From Alphaproteobacteria bacterium (GTDB lineage Bacteria > Pseudomonadota > Alphaproteobacteria > Rhodobacterales > Rhodobacteraceae): a stretch of 64,000 nt of DNA. Of this stretch, positions 26,856-35,034 are shown piece by piece (position 1 is the first letter of the stretch; the number at the start of each line of letters is the position of its first letter). The notes beneath the pieces were generated by a model, which worked only from the letters and a program-made list of their open reading frames with translations, was not told the origin of the DNA and did not search any database. The DNA lies in NCBI GenBank assembly GCA_030428355.1, contig JAUIBL010000001.1:220023-284022 (forward strand). The letters are read 5' to 3'. The translations under genes and the position numbers were made by a program.

Positions 26856-27335
26856 ATGCGCTGCCCGTTTTGTGGAAATATCGACACACAGGTGAAGGAC
26901 AGCCGCCCTGCGGAAGATCATGTCGCCATCCGGCGCAGGCGCTTCTGCCCGGCCTGTGGGGGCCGTTTCACGACCTATGAGCGTGTGCAGTTGCGCGACC
27001 TCGTGGTGATCAAGTCAAGCGGTCGACGCGAGGATTTCGACCGCGACAAGCTGGAACGCTCGATCCGGATGGCCATGCAGAAACGCCCGATCGAACCGGA
27101 ACGGATCGACCAGATGATTTCGGGGATTGTCCGGCGGCTGGAAAGCCTTGGGGAAACGGACATTGCGTCAAAGCAGATCGGTGAGATCGTGATGGAAACG
27201 CTGGCCCGGATCGACACGGTTGCCTATGTGCGTTTTGCCAGCGTCTACAAGAACTTCCAGGAAGCCGACGATTTCGACAAATTCGTCAGCGAACTGCGCC
27301 CGAACGAAAAAGACAAAGCCAAATCCGAAGAGTGA
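26856..27335 (+). CDS. nrdR: Transcriptional repressor NrdR
   Basis: 159-aa repressor of ribonucleotide reductase genes. The zinc ribbon has Cys3, Cys6, Cys31 and Cys34 ('MRCPFCGN', '[15 protein letters not shown]'), followed by an ATP-cone domain ('[21 protein letters not shown]', '[16 protein letters not shown]') that senses ATP/dATP. ATG 26856 follows AGAGGGGAAC. It is followed 9 bp later by ribD, the standard nrdR-ribD order. Confidence 0.97.
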   Translation: MRCPFCGNIDTQVKDSRPAEDHVAIRRRRFCPACGGRFTTYERVQLRDLVVIKSSGRREDFDRDKLERSIRMAMQKRPIEPERIDQMISGIVRRLESLGETDIASKQIGEIVMETLARIDTVAYVRFASVYKNFQEADDFDKFVSELRPNEKDKAKSEE

Positions 27336-27344
27336 CCTTTTTTC

Positions 27345-28457
27345 ATGCGCCCGGATGATGTGGACCACATGCGCCGGGCGTTGGAGCTGGGCCGCCGAGG
27401 GATGGGGCATTCATGGCCCAACCCTGCGGTGGGATGCGTCATCGTTCAGGGCGATCTGGTGGTGGGCGAGGGCTGGACGCAACCCGGCGGTCGCCCGCAT
27501 GCCGAAACCGAAGCACTGGCGCAGGCTGGCGCGGCCGCTCGGGGTGCGACTGCCTATGTCACGCTTGAGCCCTGCGCGCATCACGGCAAGACCCCGCCCT
27601 GTACGGATGCACTGATCGCGGCGGGCATCGCGCGGGTTGTCGCGCCCTTTGCCGATACCGATCCGCGCGTGTCGGGTCAGGGTTTTGACCGCCTGCGTGC
27701 GGCCGGTATCGAAGTTGTGACAGGCGTCTGCGCCGATGCGGCAGCCGAGGATCATGCCGGGTTCTTTTGCCGTCTCGCGACCGGGCGCCCCCTTCTGACG
27801 CTGAAACTGGCCACCAGCCTCGATGGTCGTATCGCGACCGCGAGTGGCGACAGTCAATGGATCACCGGCCCCGAGACCCGCGCCCATGTACATCATCTGC
27901 GCGCCACACATGATGCGGTGATGGTGGGGGCCGGGACCGTGCGCGCCGACGACCCCTTGCTGACAGTGCGGGGTGTCGACGTACCAAGGCAACCCGTACG
28001 CATCGTCCTCTCCCGCAGGTTGGATCTGCCGCGCGATGGCAATCTGGCGCGTACGCTTGATCTCGCGCCGCTGTGGCTCTGCCATGCCGATGATGCCCCG
28101 GACGATGTCCGGGATGCCTGGGCCGCATTGGGTGCAAAGCTGATCCGCGTGCCGTTATTCGGCAGGCAGGTGGACATTCCCGCACTCATGCAGGCGCTGG
28201 GGGATGAAGGTCTGACCCGTGTCTTCTGCGAGGGTGGGGGCGAACTGGCGGCCAGTCTGCTGTCAGCAGATGTGGTCGACCGGCTTGAGCTGCACATGGG
28301 CGGGGTTGTGATCGGGGCAGAGGGGCGGCCTGCTTTGGGCGCGCTTGGACTGGACCGCCTGTCCGACGCACCGCGGTTCGTGCTGAAATCCGTTTGGCAA
28401 AGCGGTGACGACGTGGTGCAAAGCTGGCAGCGTCAACGCCGCCAGAGCCAGGCATAA
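27345..28457 (+). CDS. ribD: Bifunctional riboflavin biosynthesis protein RibD
   Basis: 370-aa deaminase/reductase, second and third steps of riboflavin synthesis from GTP. The N-terminal zinc deaminase has His52 and Glu54 ('RPHAETEAL'), Cys77 and Cys86 ('LEPCAHHGKTPPC'). The C-terminal reductase has 'LKLATSLDGRIATASGDSQWITG', 'VMVGAGTVRADDPLLT' and 'FCEGGGELAASLL'. The last 25 bp overlap the 3' end of the convergent kpsC-like gene. ribE, its usual neighbour, lies 4.7 kb away beyond three capsule genes. Confidence 0.96.
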   Translation: MRPDDVDHMRRALELGRRGMGHSWPNPAVGCVIVQGDLVVGEGWTQPGGRPHAETEALAQAGAAARGATAYVTLEPCAHHGKTPPCTDALIAAGIARVVAPFADTDPRVSGQGFDRLRAAGIEVVTGVCADAAAEDHAGFFCRLATGRPLLTLKLATSLDGRIATASGDSQWITGPETRAHVHHLRATHDAVMVGAGTVRADDPLLTVRGVDVPRQPVRIVLSRRLDLPRDGNLARTLDLAPLWLCHADDAPDDVRDAWAALGAKLIRVPLFGRQVDIPALMQALGDEGLTRVFCEGGGELAASLLSADVVDRLELHMGGVVIGAEGRPALGALGLDRLSDAPRFVLKSVWQSGDDVVQSWQRQRRQSQA

Positions 28458-30457
28458 CTGGCCAGAATGCCCTGCGCCTTGGCCAGCAACCTTAGCGCCC
28501 CTGCGGGCGGTATGGTGCCGTCACGCAACCTGTCCAGCACGATTTCGACCGGACAGGCCTGCCCGGTGACCGGATCGAAATAACGCGGGTAATCGATCAG
28601 GCTGGCATGCACCAATGCCTCGAGCGCGACCACCTGCCCGCGCCGGTCCGGTGTCGGGCAGAGATCGGTCGTCAGCCCCCACCCGGCATAGAACGGCACC
28701 CCAAGCGTGGTTACGGGCACGTCGCGCAGCAGGGCCTCGAACCCGGTGAGCGACGTCATGGTCCAGACGGCATCGACCTGCTGCAAGAGCTGTGACATGG
28801 GAATGTCGGTGATCACCCGATCCGCCCACTGACCCGCATCGGCAACCGCGCCGGGCCGCAGACCGGCGACCACGTCGGGATGGGGTTTGTACAGGATGAA
28901 CGCCTCCGCATTGGCATCGCGCACCCGTTTCAGAAGCGCCGCATTGGTCTTGATCTCGGGACTTCCGACAACGACCGAAGCATCGTTTTCAACCTGTCCA
29001 GGCACCAGAAGAACGGGCCTATTTTCAAGGTGTTCAAGCTCTGCACCCTTGGCACCGGCGGCGTATTTCGTGACCTGTTCGGTGACCAGCCGTCGGATGA
29101 CCCGGCGGGCGCGGTCCAGCGCATGATCGGGCAGTGAACCGCTTTTCGCGATCAGGGTTTCAAGCCGCGAGGGGCGCGTCGGATCGAAATAGATGCCGGT
29201 GTCGTCCAGAACCAGCGACATCGGTGGCACAAGCTCCGCGCCCAATCCCTGCGACCGGATGAAGCCATCCTCGACGCAGACCTCCCCCGGTTCGGCAGCA
29301 CGTCCCCAGGACATCACCCGCGCATCGCCCGCGACCCGAGGCGTGCCGAACCGCATGGGTTTCTGCTGTCCGAACATCGTCTGCATATGCGGGCGTTTCC
29401 AAAGCCGGATATTGCGACCAACCCATCCGTGCCTGTCTTCGATCCACGCGCGCTGGGTCGCTTCAAGCGTGGCGATCACCCGCTCAAGATCACAAAGTGT
29501 GTCGTGGTAGGGATCGTACCACACCGGGTAGCGCATCATCGCGCCCGCAAAGAGCTGGGTTCGGGTGAGCTTGCGCTGGCGTCGGATCAACTGGTGTTCG
29601 TCCTCGGTCAGGCCCCAGCCGGCATAGAACGGCGTGCCAAAGACCCGGGGTTTGTGGCCTGCAAGGATGGCTTCGAACCCCATATGCGACGACAGGGTAT
29701 AGACCGCGATGGCCCCCTCCAGAAGGTCCATCGGAGCGTAGGCACCATCGACAAATGCGATCCGCCCCTGCGCCTGTTCCCGTGTGTAGTGTCCGGGGCG
29801 CGTTCCGGCCTGCGTTTCTGGATGCGACCGGATCAGGATGCGCGCATTGGGATGTTCTGTCTGGGCATAGTACAGCATCTCTGCAAACCGCGCGCGCGCC
29901 ATGTCTGGCCCCGGAACCGATGCCAGCACCGAGGCGTCGCCTTCCACCTGATCGATCACAAGAACATAGCCGGGGTCCGGCAGGGTCAGGTCGGGATCAT
30001 AGGCACTGTATTTCGACAGCCGCGCGCCCGTGCACCGGGCCATCAGATCCCGTGCGCTGTTCAGCAGGGCGGCATCGTCCAGAGGATCGTCGATCAGCAG
30101 TCGTTCCAGATCCGACGGCCGGGACGCATCGAAATGCAACCCCGTGCGATCCAGAACCAGCCCAAGCGGGGCCTCGCGCGCCACGCGTCCGGGATGCAAA
30201 GACCGCAGAAACGCATCCTCGACCCGCAAGACCTGCGCGTCCCGGCGCTCGGCAACCGACAATCCCTGTTCCGAACTTGGGGCGGCACCCCAGACGCCGA
30301 TCCAATCCGTGCCGGACGGCCGACCCAACGACACCGACCAACCCGCAAGATCAAGGATCCGTTTCACGCGCCGCTGGGTGAAAAAACCCGAGTTGTAGAC
30401 GTAAAGACGCCGGGAAGTGTCCTTCCCGGCGTCAGCCAATGTTTCCGGCGGCTGCAT
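28433..30457 (-). CDS. kpsC: Capsule polysaccharide biosynthesis protein KpsC (tandem Kdo-transferase)
   Basis: 674-aa protein with two homologous modules, as known for KpsC, which adds alternating beta-Kdo residues of the lipid linker that anchors group 2 capsules. The duplication is visible: 'VEDAFLRSLHPGR', 'LVLDRTGLHFDASRPSDLERLL' in the first half and 'VEDGFIRSQGLGAE', 'LVLDDTGIYFDPTRPSRLETLI' in the second; likewise 'GTPFYAGWGLTEDE' and 'GVPFYAGWGLTTDL'. Last gene of the kpsS-kpsD-kpsC run, 6 bp after the exporter lipoprotein gene. Cytoplasmic face of the membrane. Confidence 0.92.
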   Translation of the reverse strand: MQPPETLADAGKDTSRRLYVYNSGFFTQRRVKRILDLAGWSVSLGRPSGTDWIGVWGAAPSSEQGLSVAERRDAQVLRVEDAFLRSLHPGRVAREAPLGLVLDRTGLHFDASRPSDLERLLIDDPLDDAALLNSARDLMARCTGARLSKYSAYDPDLTLPDPGYVLVIDQVEGDASVLASVPGPDMARARFAEMLYYAQTEHPNARILIRSHPETQAGTRPGHYTREQAQGRIAFVDGAYAPMDLLEGAIAVYTLSSHMGFEAILAGHKPRVFGTPFYAGWGLTEDEHQLIRRQRKLTRTQLFAGAMMRYPVWYDPYHDTLCDLERVIATLEATQRAWIEDRHGWVGRNIRLWKRPHMQTMFGQQKPMRFGTPRVAGDARVMSWGRAAEPGEVCVEDGFIRSQGLGAELVPPMSLVLDDTGIYFDPTRPSRLETLIAKSGSLPDHALDRARRVIRRLVTEQVTKYAAGAKGAELEHLENRPVLLVPGQVENDASVVVGSPEIKTNAALLKRVRDANAEAFILYKPHPDVVAGLRPGAVADAGQWADRVITDIPMSQLLQQVDAVWTMTSLTGFEALLRDVPVTTLGVPFYAGWGLTTDLCPTPDRRGQVVALEALVHASLIDYPRYFDPVTGQACPVEIVLDRLRDGTIPPAGALRLLAKAQGILASYAWLWRR

Positions 30458-30463
30458 GCTGCG

Positions 30464-31615
30464 CTACTCGGTTGTCGCCGTTCCGCCTGACGCGATGCTT
30501 CCAAGGCTCTGGGCGCTTCCAAGCGTACCGGTGATCGAGGCAATCGTACGGTTCCACTGTACGATTGGCGCTTCGGTGACATAGATCGTGTCCTGATCGC
30601 GAATGAGGAAATCGCGCGCCATGAACAGCCCGTTGGGTTCGGTCAGGTCCATCACGTAAATCATTCGCTGTGCCCCGACCAGATCGGTGCGACCCAGAAC
30701 GGTATTGGCGATTTCGGCGGGTTCATTGCGGAACACGAAAACGCCGGTCGGATCGGCGGTTGTGGCACTCAGACCACCCAACTGCGCCAGCGCTTCGACC
30801 AGGGACAGCGTCTGGGTATCGAAAGCCAGACGGGTTTGCGTGCCCGCCGCACCGAGCGCCGTGAAGGACCTCTGATCCGCTTGGATCAGGATGCGATCGC
30901 CATCGCGCAGCGCGATGTCAAGTTCGGGGTGATCGTAGAGGTCTTCGAACCAGATGGTTTCGCTGACATTGCCGCGGGTCAAGGTGATCTGCGCGATCTC
31001 GGTGGCTTCGCCGATGCCACCGGCGCTGGCCAGCATTGAGGCGAGCGTGCGTGTCGGGCGGGTGATCGGGAAGACGCCCTGCACCCCGGCAGAGCCAAGG
31101 ATCGACACACTTGCTCCGTCGCCGGCCGTGCGACGGACTTCGACCTGCGGATCCGGGGTCTGATCCTGCAGCTTTTCGGTGATGATCCGGCGGATCGCGT
31201 CGGGCGTGTTGCCGGCCGCCTTGATCCGGCCCGCATAGGGCACGAAAATAAAGCCCGCGCCGTCGACCTGGACGTTCTCGAGCAGCGTCGAGTTCGACGT
31301 GGGGCCGGCCAGAAGCCCGTCATCCACGTTTTCCCAGATCGTCAGGCCAAGCACGTCGCCGGGCCGAATGATGTCGGCGCTTTGGACCCCGGCGTTCTTC
31401 AGGGTGTCGGAAAATCCAAGGGCAGGCACAAAGGCTGTGGCGCGGGTGACGCGATCATTGATCGCCACGACAAAGGCATCGCCTTCGCGCTGAACGGATC
31501 CTGCAAAGATCTGGTTTTTCGTAGGACCCACCCCCGGCAGGCCACAGGACGCGAGGGCCGATGCCGAAAGCACCACCACGATGGGCCGCGCCCACCGGAA
31601 TTTCGAACTGAACAC
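30464..31615 (-). CDS. Capsule export outer-membrane lipoprotein (KpsD/Wza/CtrA family)
   Basis: 383 aa from GTG 31615, preceded by AGGAGACC. The signal peptide ends with lipobox LASC (Cys24), followed by a poly_export (PES) domain ('IIRPGDVLGLTIWEN', 'VQVDGAGFIFVPYAGRIKAAG', 'QDQTPDPQVEV') and two SLBB-like repeats ('VSILGSAGVQGVFPI...TLASMLASAGGIG' and 'ALGAAGTQTRLAFDTQTLSLVEALAQLGGLS'). Forms the outer-membrane channel for the capsule polymer. Inner-membrane partners (kpsE/M/T) are not in the window. Confidence 0.92.
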   Translation of the reverse strand: MFSSKFRWARPIVVVLSASALASCGLPGVGPTKNQIFAGSVQREGDAFVVAINDRVTRATAFVPALGFSDTLKNAGVQSADIIRPGDVLGLTIWENVDDGLLAGPTSNSTLLENVQVDGAGFIFVPYAGRIKAAGNTPDAIRRIITEKLQDQTPDPQVEVRRTAGDGASVSILGSAGVQGVFPITRPTRTLASMLASAGGIGEATEIAQITLTRGNVSETIWFEDLYDHPELDIALRDGDRILIQADQRSFTALGAAGTQTRLAFDTQTLSLVEALAQLGGLSATTADPTGVFVFRNEPAEIANTVLGRTDLVGAQRMIYVMDLTEPNGLFMARDFLIRDQDTIYVTEAPIVQWNRTIASITGTLGSAQSLGSIASGGTATTE

Positions 31616-31662
31616 TGCTCGGTCTCCTAGACCTGTTATTGACTGCCTCGGTTTATATTTTC

Positions 31663-31677
31663 CCGGTAAGGTACCGG
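31663..31677 (-). promoter_or_regulatory. Hairpin and AT-rich element between kpsS-like and exporter lipoprotein genes
   Basis: CCGGTA and TACCGG separated by 3 bases, followed on the minus strand by GAAAATATAA. In the 100-bp gap inside the capsule run it could be a weak terminator or processing hairpin for kpsS, or part of an internal promoter for the lipoprotein gene. The assignment is tentative. Confidence 0.3.
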
Positions 31678-31715
31678 AATCCAGTCGGTTTGGCCAGTAC
31701 TAGGGCTGGTGGCTG

Positions 31716-33023
31716 TCAGCGAACGACACGCAACTGTTGCGCTCCGGTCTCGCGCGGGGCCAATCGCAGATCATAGGGATCCTGCGCCGAAAGCATCCGG
31801 TCCACGACCTGCCGCAACAGTTGCGACCGTCCTTTGGCAGAATAATAGCCTCCGGGAAGCTGGCTCGTTTCCAGCAAGAACTGTCGGTAAAGCGCATAGG
31901 CGGCGGGGTCGGGCGGTTGCGGATCGGCAAAGAAGTCGGGCAGCGGCTGATCGGACACAAGGCCCGGTTTGTCATAGACGCTGATGCCGAAACTGCGCAC
32001 CGGCAAACCGCGCCAGAGCGCCTGATGCGCCGAGGTCGAGTTCACGGTCACGGCGGACCGCGCCGATTGCAGCAGGTAAGCCAGCTTGCCCCCGCGCACG
32101 AAATGGACTCTGTCGCGCACATCGTGCCTTTCGGCTCCGGTCCGGATTGTCCGTTCGAGCGGCGCGCGCCCGTCTTCAAGCGGATGCGCCTTGAACACCA
32201 GCCGATGATGCGGCGGCGCACCTTTTGCGAAGCCCTCGATGACCATGTCGACGAACTCGGTCTGAGAGGCGAAATCGGAAAAGGCCCGGAAACTGGCGTC
32301 ATGTTCCAGTTGCAGCAGCACAACGTGATAGGGCCGCCCGCCGGTGCGGATACGGCGCGTCGTCACCCAGCGTTCGATCATGTGCCGGGGACGGCGCAGC
32401 AGGCGCAATACGTGCAGGCGGAATTCCTCGGCCACGGATTGATCGCGATGCGGGAGATAGTGCGGGAAGCTCTGGTTTCTGAACAGAACATGCCAGTGGT
32501 ACAAGGCGCCATGCACCATGTGCATCCGAAGATCGCCCCACCGGTCAGGAGGCAGCGCGGGAACATCCGCCCTTCTGTTCAGCGCACCCTGCATCTGCTC
32601 CAGCGTGATCTGCATCAGCTTGGAATGGCCGTTCGATCCGTCGCGCTCATACGTCGCCCAATAGGGGCGCAGATAGCCTTCTTCGAAGACGTGGACGGTC
32701 AGCCCGGCGGTGCTGGCGATCCGGATCGCTTCGGCATGATGCCAGCGCACATCACCATAGAGCACGAGATCCGTGGCCTTCGTCGAGGTGAGCCAGCGTG
32801 CAAGCTGGTCGGGCCATGCCGAAAGCGGGTCACGGAAGGCCAGCAAAGACTGTGCGTCCCGCCAGCGCGAGACATCCCCGGCGTTGAAGGCCACGCGAAA
32901 ACACGTGGCTCCGGTTTCGCGTAATCGGTCCGCGAGTTCGCTGAAAAACGGGCCATGCGGCCCCTGCAAAAACAGAAAGACGCGGGGTTCGGATGTCTTG
33001 GGCTTGCCCGTTGTGTTTGTCAT
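31716..33023 (-). CDS. kpsS: Capsule biosynthesis protein KpsS (Kdo-transferase)
   Basis: 435-aa glycosyltransferase related to KpsS, which adds the first beta-Kdo to the phosphatidylglycerol anchor of group 2-like capsules. Conserved blocks: 'VFLFLQGPHGPFFSELADRL', 'VLYGDVRWHH', 'VHVFEEGYLRPYWATYER', 'LVFKAHPLEDGRAPLE' and 'AVTVNSTSAHQALWRGLPV'. First gene of the capsule run; ATG 33023. Its product works together with KpsC before export. Confidence 0.92.
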   Translation of the reverse strand: MTNTTGKPKTSEPRVFLFLQGPHGPFFSELADRLRETGATCFRVAFNAGDVSRWRDAQSLLAFRDPLSAWPDQLARWLTSTKATDLVLYGDVRWHHAEAIRIASTAGLTVHVFEEGYLRPYWATYERDGSNGHSKLMQITLEQMQGALNRRADVPALPPDRWGDLRMHMVHGALYHWHVLFRNQSFPHYLPHRDQSVAEEFRLHVLRLLRRPRHMIERWVTTRRIRTGGRPYHVVLLQLEHDASFRAFSDFASQTEFVDMVIEGFAKGAPPHHRLVFKAHPLEDGRAPLERTIRTGAERHDVRDRVHFVRGGKLAYLLQSARSAVTVNSTSAHQALWRGLPVRSFGISVYDKPGLVSDQPLPDFFADPQPPDPAAYALYRQFLLETSQLPGGYYSAKGRSQLLRQVVDRMLSAQDPYDLRLAPRETGAQQLRVVR

Positions 33024-33131
33024 GTCGGCGCAGTATCCCTCGGACTCGCTGAGAGGTTAGCATACCGGGCGGCATTCTGAGAATCGAAATCCGCAAGGCG
33101 TTGCGGGTGATACGGCAGCGAGGGCAAGATC

Positions 33132-33722
33132 ATGTTCACCGGCATCGTCACCGACATCGGAGACATCCGCAGCCTCGAACGGCGCGGCGACCTGCGGGCC
33201 CGCATCGGAACGCGCTATGACACGGCGGGTATCGACATCGGGGCCTCCATCGCCTGCAGCGGCGTCTGTCTGACGGTTGTGCAGCTTGGCCCGGACTGGT
33301 TCGATGTCGAGATCAGTGCAGAGACCTTGGACAAGACCAGTATCGGCCAATGGGCGGTTGGACAGAAGATCAACCTTGAACGCGCGCTCAAGGTGGGGGA
33401 CGAACTGGGCGGGCATATCGTGTCCGGCCATGTCGACGGTCTGGCCGAGATCATCGAGATGCGCCCCGAGGGGGACAGCGTGCGCTTTGTCTTCGACGCA
33501 CCGCGCGCTTTGGCCCGGTTCATCGCGCCCAAAGGGTCGGTGGCGCTGGACGGGACATCGCTGACGGTGAACGAGGTCGAGGATACGCGCTTTGGTGTGA
33601 ACATCATTCCGCACACGCAAGAGGTCACGACCTGGGGTGCCTCCAAGGTGGGTGACAAGGTCAATCTCGAGATCGACACGCTGGCGCGGTATGTGGCGCG
33701 TCTGGCCGAGATGCAGGGCTGA
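33132..33722 (+). CDS. ribE: Riboflavin synthase alpha subunit RibE
   Basis: 196-aa enzyme that dismutates two 6,7-dimethyl-8-ribityllumazine molecules to riboflavin. Two homologous lumazine-binding barrels: 'MFTGIVTDIG', 'GASIACSGVCLTV' and 'GGHIVSGHVDGLAEI', 'VALDGTSLTVNEVE'. The upstream 108 bp is too short and lacks FMN-riboswitch boxes. Divergent from kpsS and convergent with the MFS gene. Confidence 0.95.
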   Translation: MFTGIVTDIGDIRSLERRGDLRARIGTRYDTAGIDIGASIACSGVCLTVVQLGPDWFDVEISAETLDKTSIGQWAVGQKINLERALKVGDELGGHIVSGHVDGLAEIIEMRPEGDSVRFVFDAPRALARFIAPKGSVALDGTSLTVNEVEDTRFGVNIIPHTQEVTTWGASKVGDKVNLEIDTLARYVARLAEMQG

Positions 33723-33764
33723 CGAACGCGCGGACGCGTTCGGTGTTTCAGTCGACTGAAACAC
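33723..33764. terminator. Hairpin plus 22-bp perfect palindrome between ribE and MFS gene
   Basis: First a hairpin CGAACGCG-CGGA-CGCGTTCG (33723-33742) right after the ribE stop, then a perfect palindrome whose half-site GTGTTTCAGTC (33743-33753) is mirrored by GACTGAAACAC (33754-33764). The palindrome overlaps the stop and last codons of the convergent MFS gene. The double structure suits a bidirectional terminator, but without long U-runs the role is inferred. Confidence 0.55.
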
Positions 33765-34932
33765 GCCCTTCCTCCATCGCCGCAACCGCTCTGCGACCCA
33801 ACACCCACGTTACCAGCACACCACCCCCATAAGCGGTGATCAGGAACAGGAATGGGCCCAAGATGGGTGCGCCCTGATAGAGTGCAATCAGCAGCGGCGT
33901 TCCGCTCAGGTTGCCCAAGTTCCCCATCTGCGCCAAAGCCCCGTTGGCCAGGGCGCGCGACGGCGCATCCGCGTTGATCTGCGGCACCACCGCAAAGCCC
34001 GCGCTTTGCACCAGCGCCATGCTGGCGAAGAGCAGAAGCACCGTCAGAGGCGTGAACCCCAAGATCAGGATCAGCACGGCCACCCCGGCACAGAGCGCAA
34101 AGCCCAAAGTCACGACAGGTTGCGCCGGATGGCGGGACAGGACGGCGACACCCACCGTCAAGGCGACAGCGATGGACACCAAGGGCGCGATGGCAGCCAG
34201 CCATGTCGGGGCCGTGCCCTCGGTCAGCAGCGGCAAGGCGGTCAATACCGACACGAAGGTCAGCGTATAGCAGAGCCATGCCAAGGCCGGGGTCGCGATG
34301 CCAGGGGTGGCATAGGCTTTCAGATGGCGGCGCAGCACCGAAATCCGCGCGGCCGGTGCCGGAGCGATCACCGGGTGCGGCAGCACGAGCAGAATGGCCG
34401 CGCAGGCCAGCGCCATCCAGACGCCGTGCGCCCCGATCAGCAAGGACAGCCCGCCCTGTGCGATCACCCATGGAGCGATCACCGCCGTCACGGCAAAGGC
34501 GACACCGAAAAAGGTGCTCCACAGCGTGAGCGCGGCAGGCCGGTACCGGTCCGGCACCGCTTCGGCAATCAGGGTGGGGGCCGCGACGACGATCAGGAGG
34601 TGCGACGCGCCTTCCAGTACCCGGCTGAGCATGAGAACAGGCAGGCTTGGCAGCGTGGCCTGCCAGAGCGACATGACCGCCCCCAGCGCCAGTGCCGCCA
34701 CCAGGGCCCGACGGGCACCGATACGGGCGACAACGATTCCGGCGACCAGCCCGAGGATCAGCCCCACGAGGCTGATCAATGAGACAGCGAGTCCAAGGAT
34801 CGCTTCGCTCTTGCCAGAATAGACCTGCGTCAGGGCGACAAAACTCACCGCCAGTTTTGAGAACTGCCCAGCCGCGCCAAGCCCCGCCAGATAGAGCGTC
34901 AGGGTCAACAAAAGCGGATGAGGGGTGCGCAT
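33748..34932 (-). CDS. Major facilitator superfamily transporter
   Basis: 394-aa permease with about 12 hydrophobic helices. The motif-A-like loop 'GIVVARIGARRALVAALALG' lies after helix 2, and 'MLSRVLEGASHLLIVVAAPTLIAE' matches MFS helix 4. I chose ATG 34932 (MRTPHPLLLTLTLYLAG); AAAGGCC lies upstream, and the next start at 34962 adds only 10 charged residues. Substrate unknown; likely a drug or metabolite proton antiporter. Its stop region is built into a 22-bp palindrome. Confidence 0.85.
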   Translation of the reverse strand: MRTPHPLLLTLTLYLAGLGAAGQFSKLAVSFVALTQVYSGKSEAILGLAVSLISLVGLILGLVAGIVVARIGARRALVAALALGAVMSLWQATLPSLPVLMLSRVLEGASHLLIVVAAPTLIAEAVPDRYRPAALTLWSTFFGVAFAVTAVIAPWVIAQGGLSLLIGAHGVWMALACAAILLVLPHPVIAPAPAARISVLRRHLKAYATPGIATPALAWLCYTLTFVSVLTALPLLTEGTAPTWLAAIAPLVSIAVALTVGVAVLSRHPAQPVVTLGFALCAGVAVLILILGFTPLTVLLLFASMALVQSAGFAVVPQINADAPSRALANGALAQMGNLGNLSGTPLLIALYQGAPILGPFLFLITAYGGGVLVTWVLGRRAVAAMEEGRVSVD

Positions 34933-35034
34933 GTCTTGGCCTTTCGGAAGTGCGCGCACCATCTGTCATGCCGATCCGGCCTGCAATGTGCGTTGCACGT
35001 TTTTCTTTGCACAAGGGCGGCATATGTAGAGGGC

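Noticed and set aside
33024..33131. FMN riboswitch upstream of ribE
   Set aside because: Only 108 bp available and none of the conserved RFN boxes are seen.
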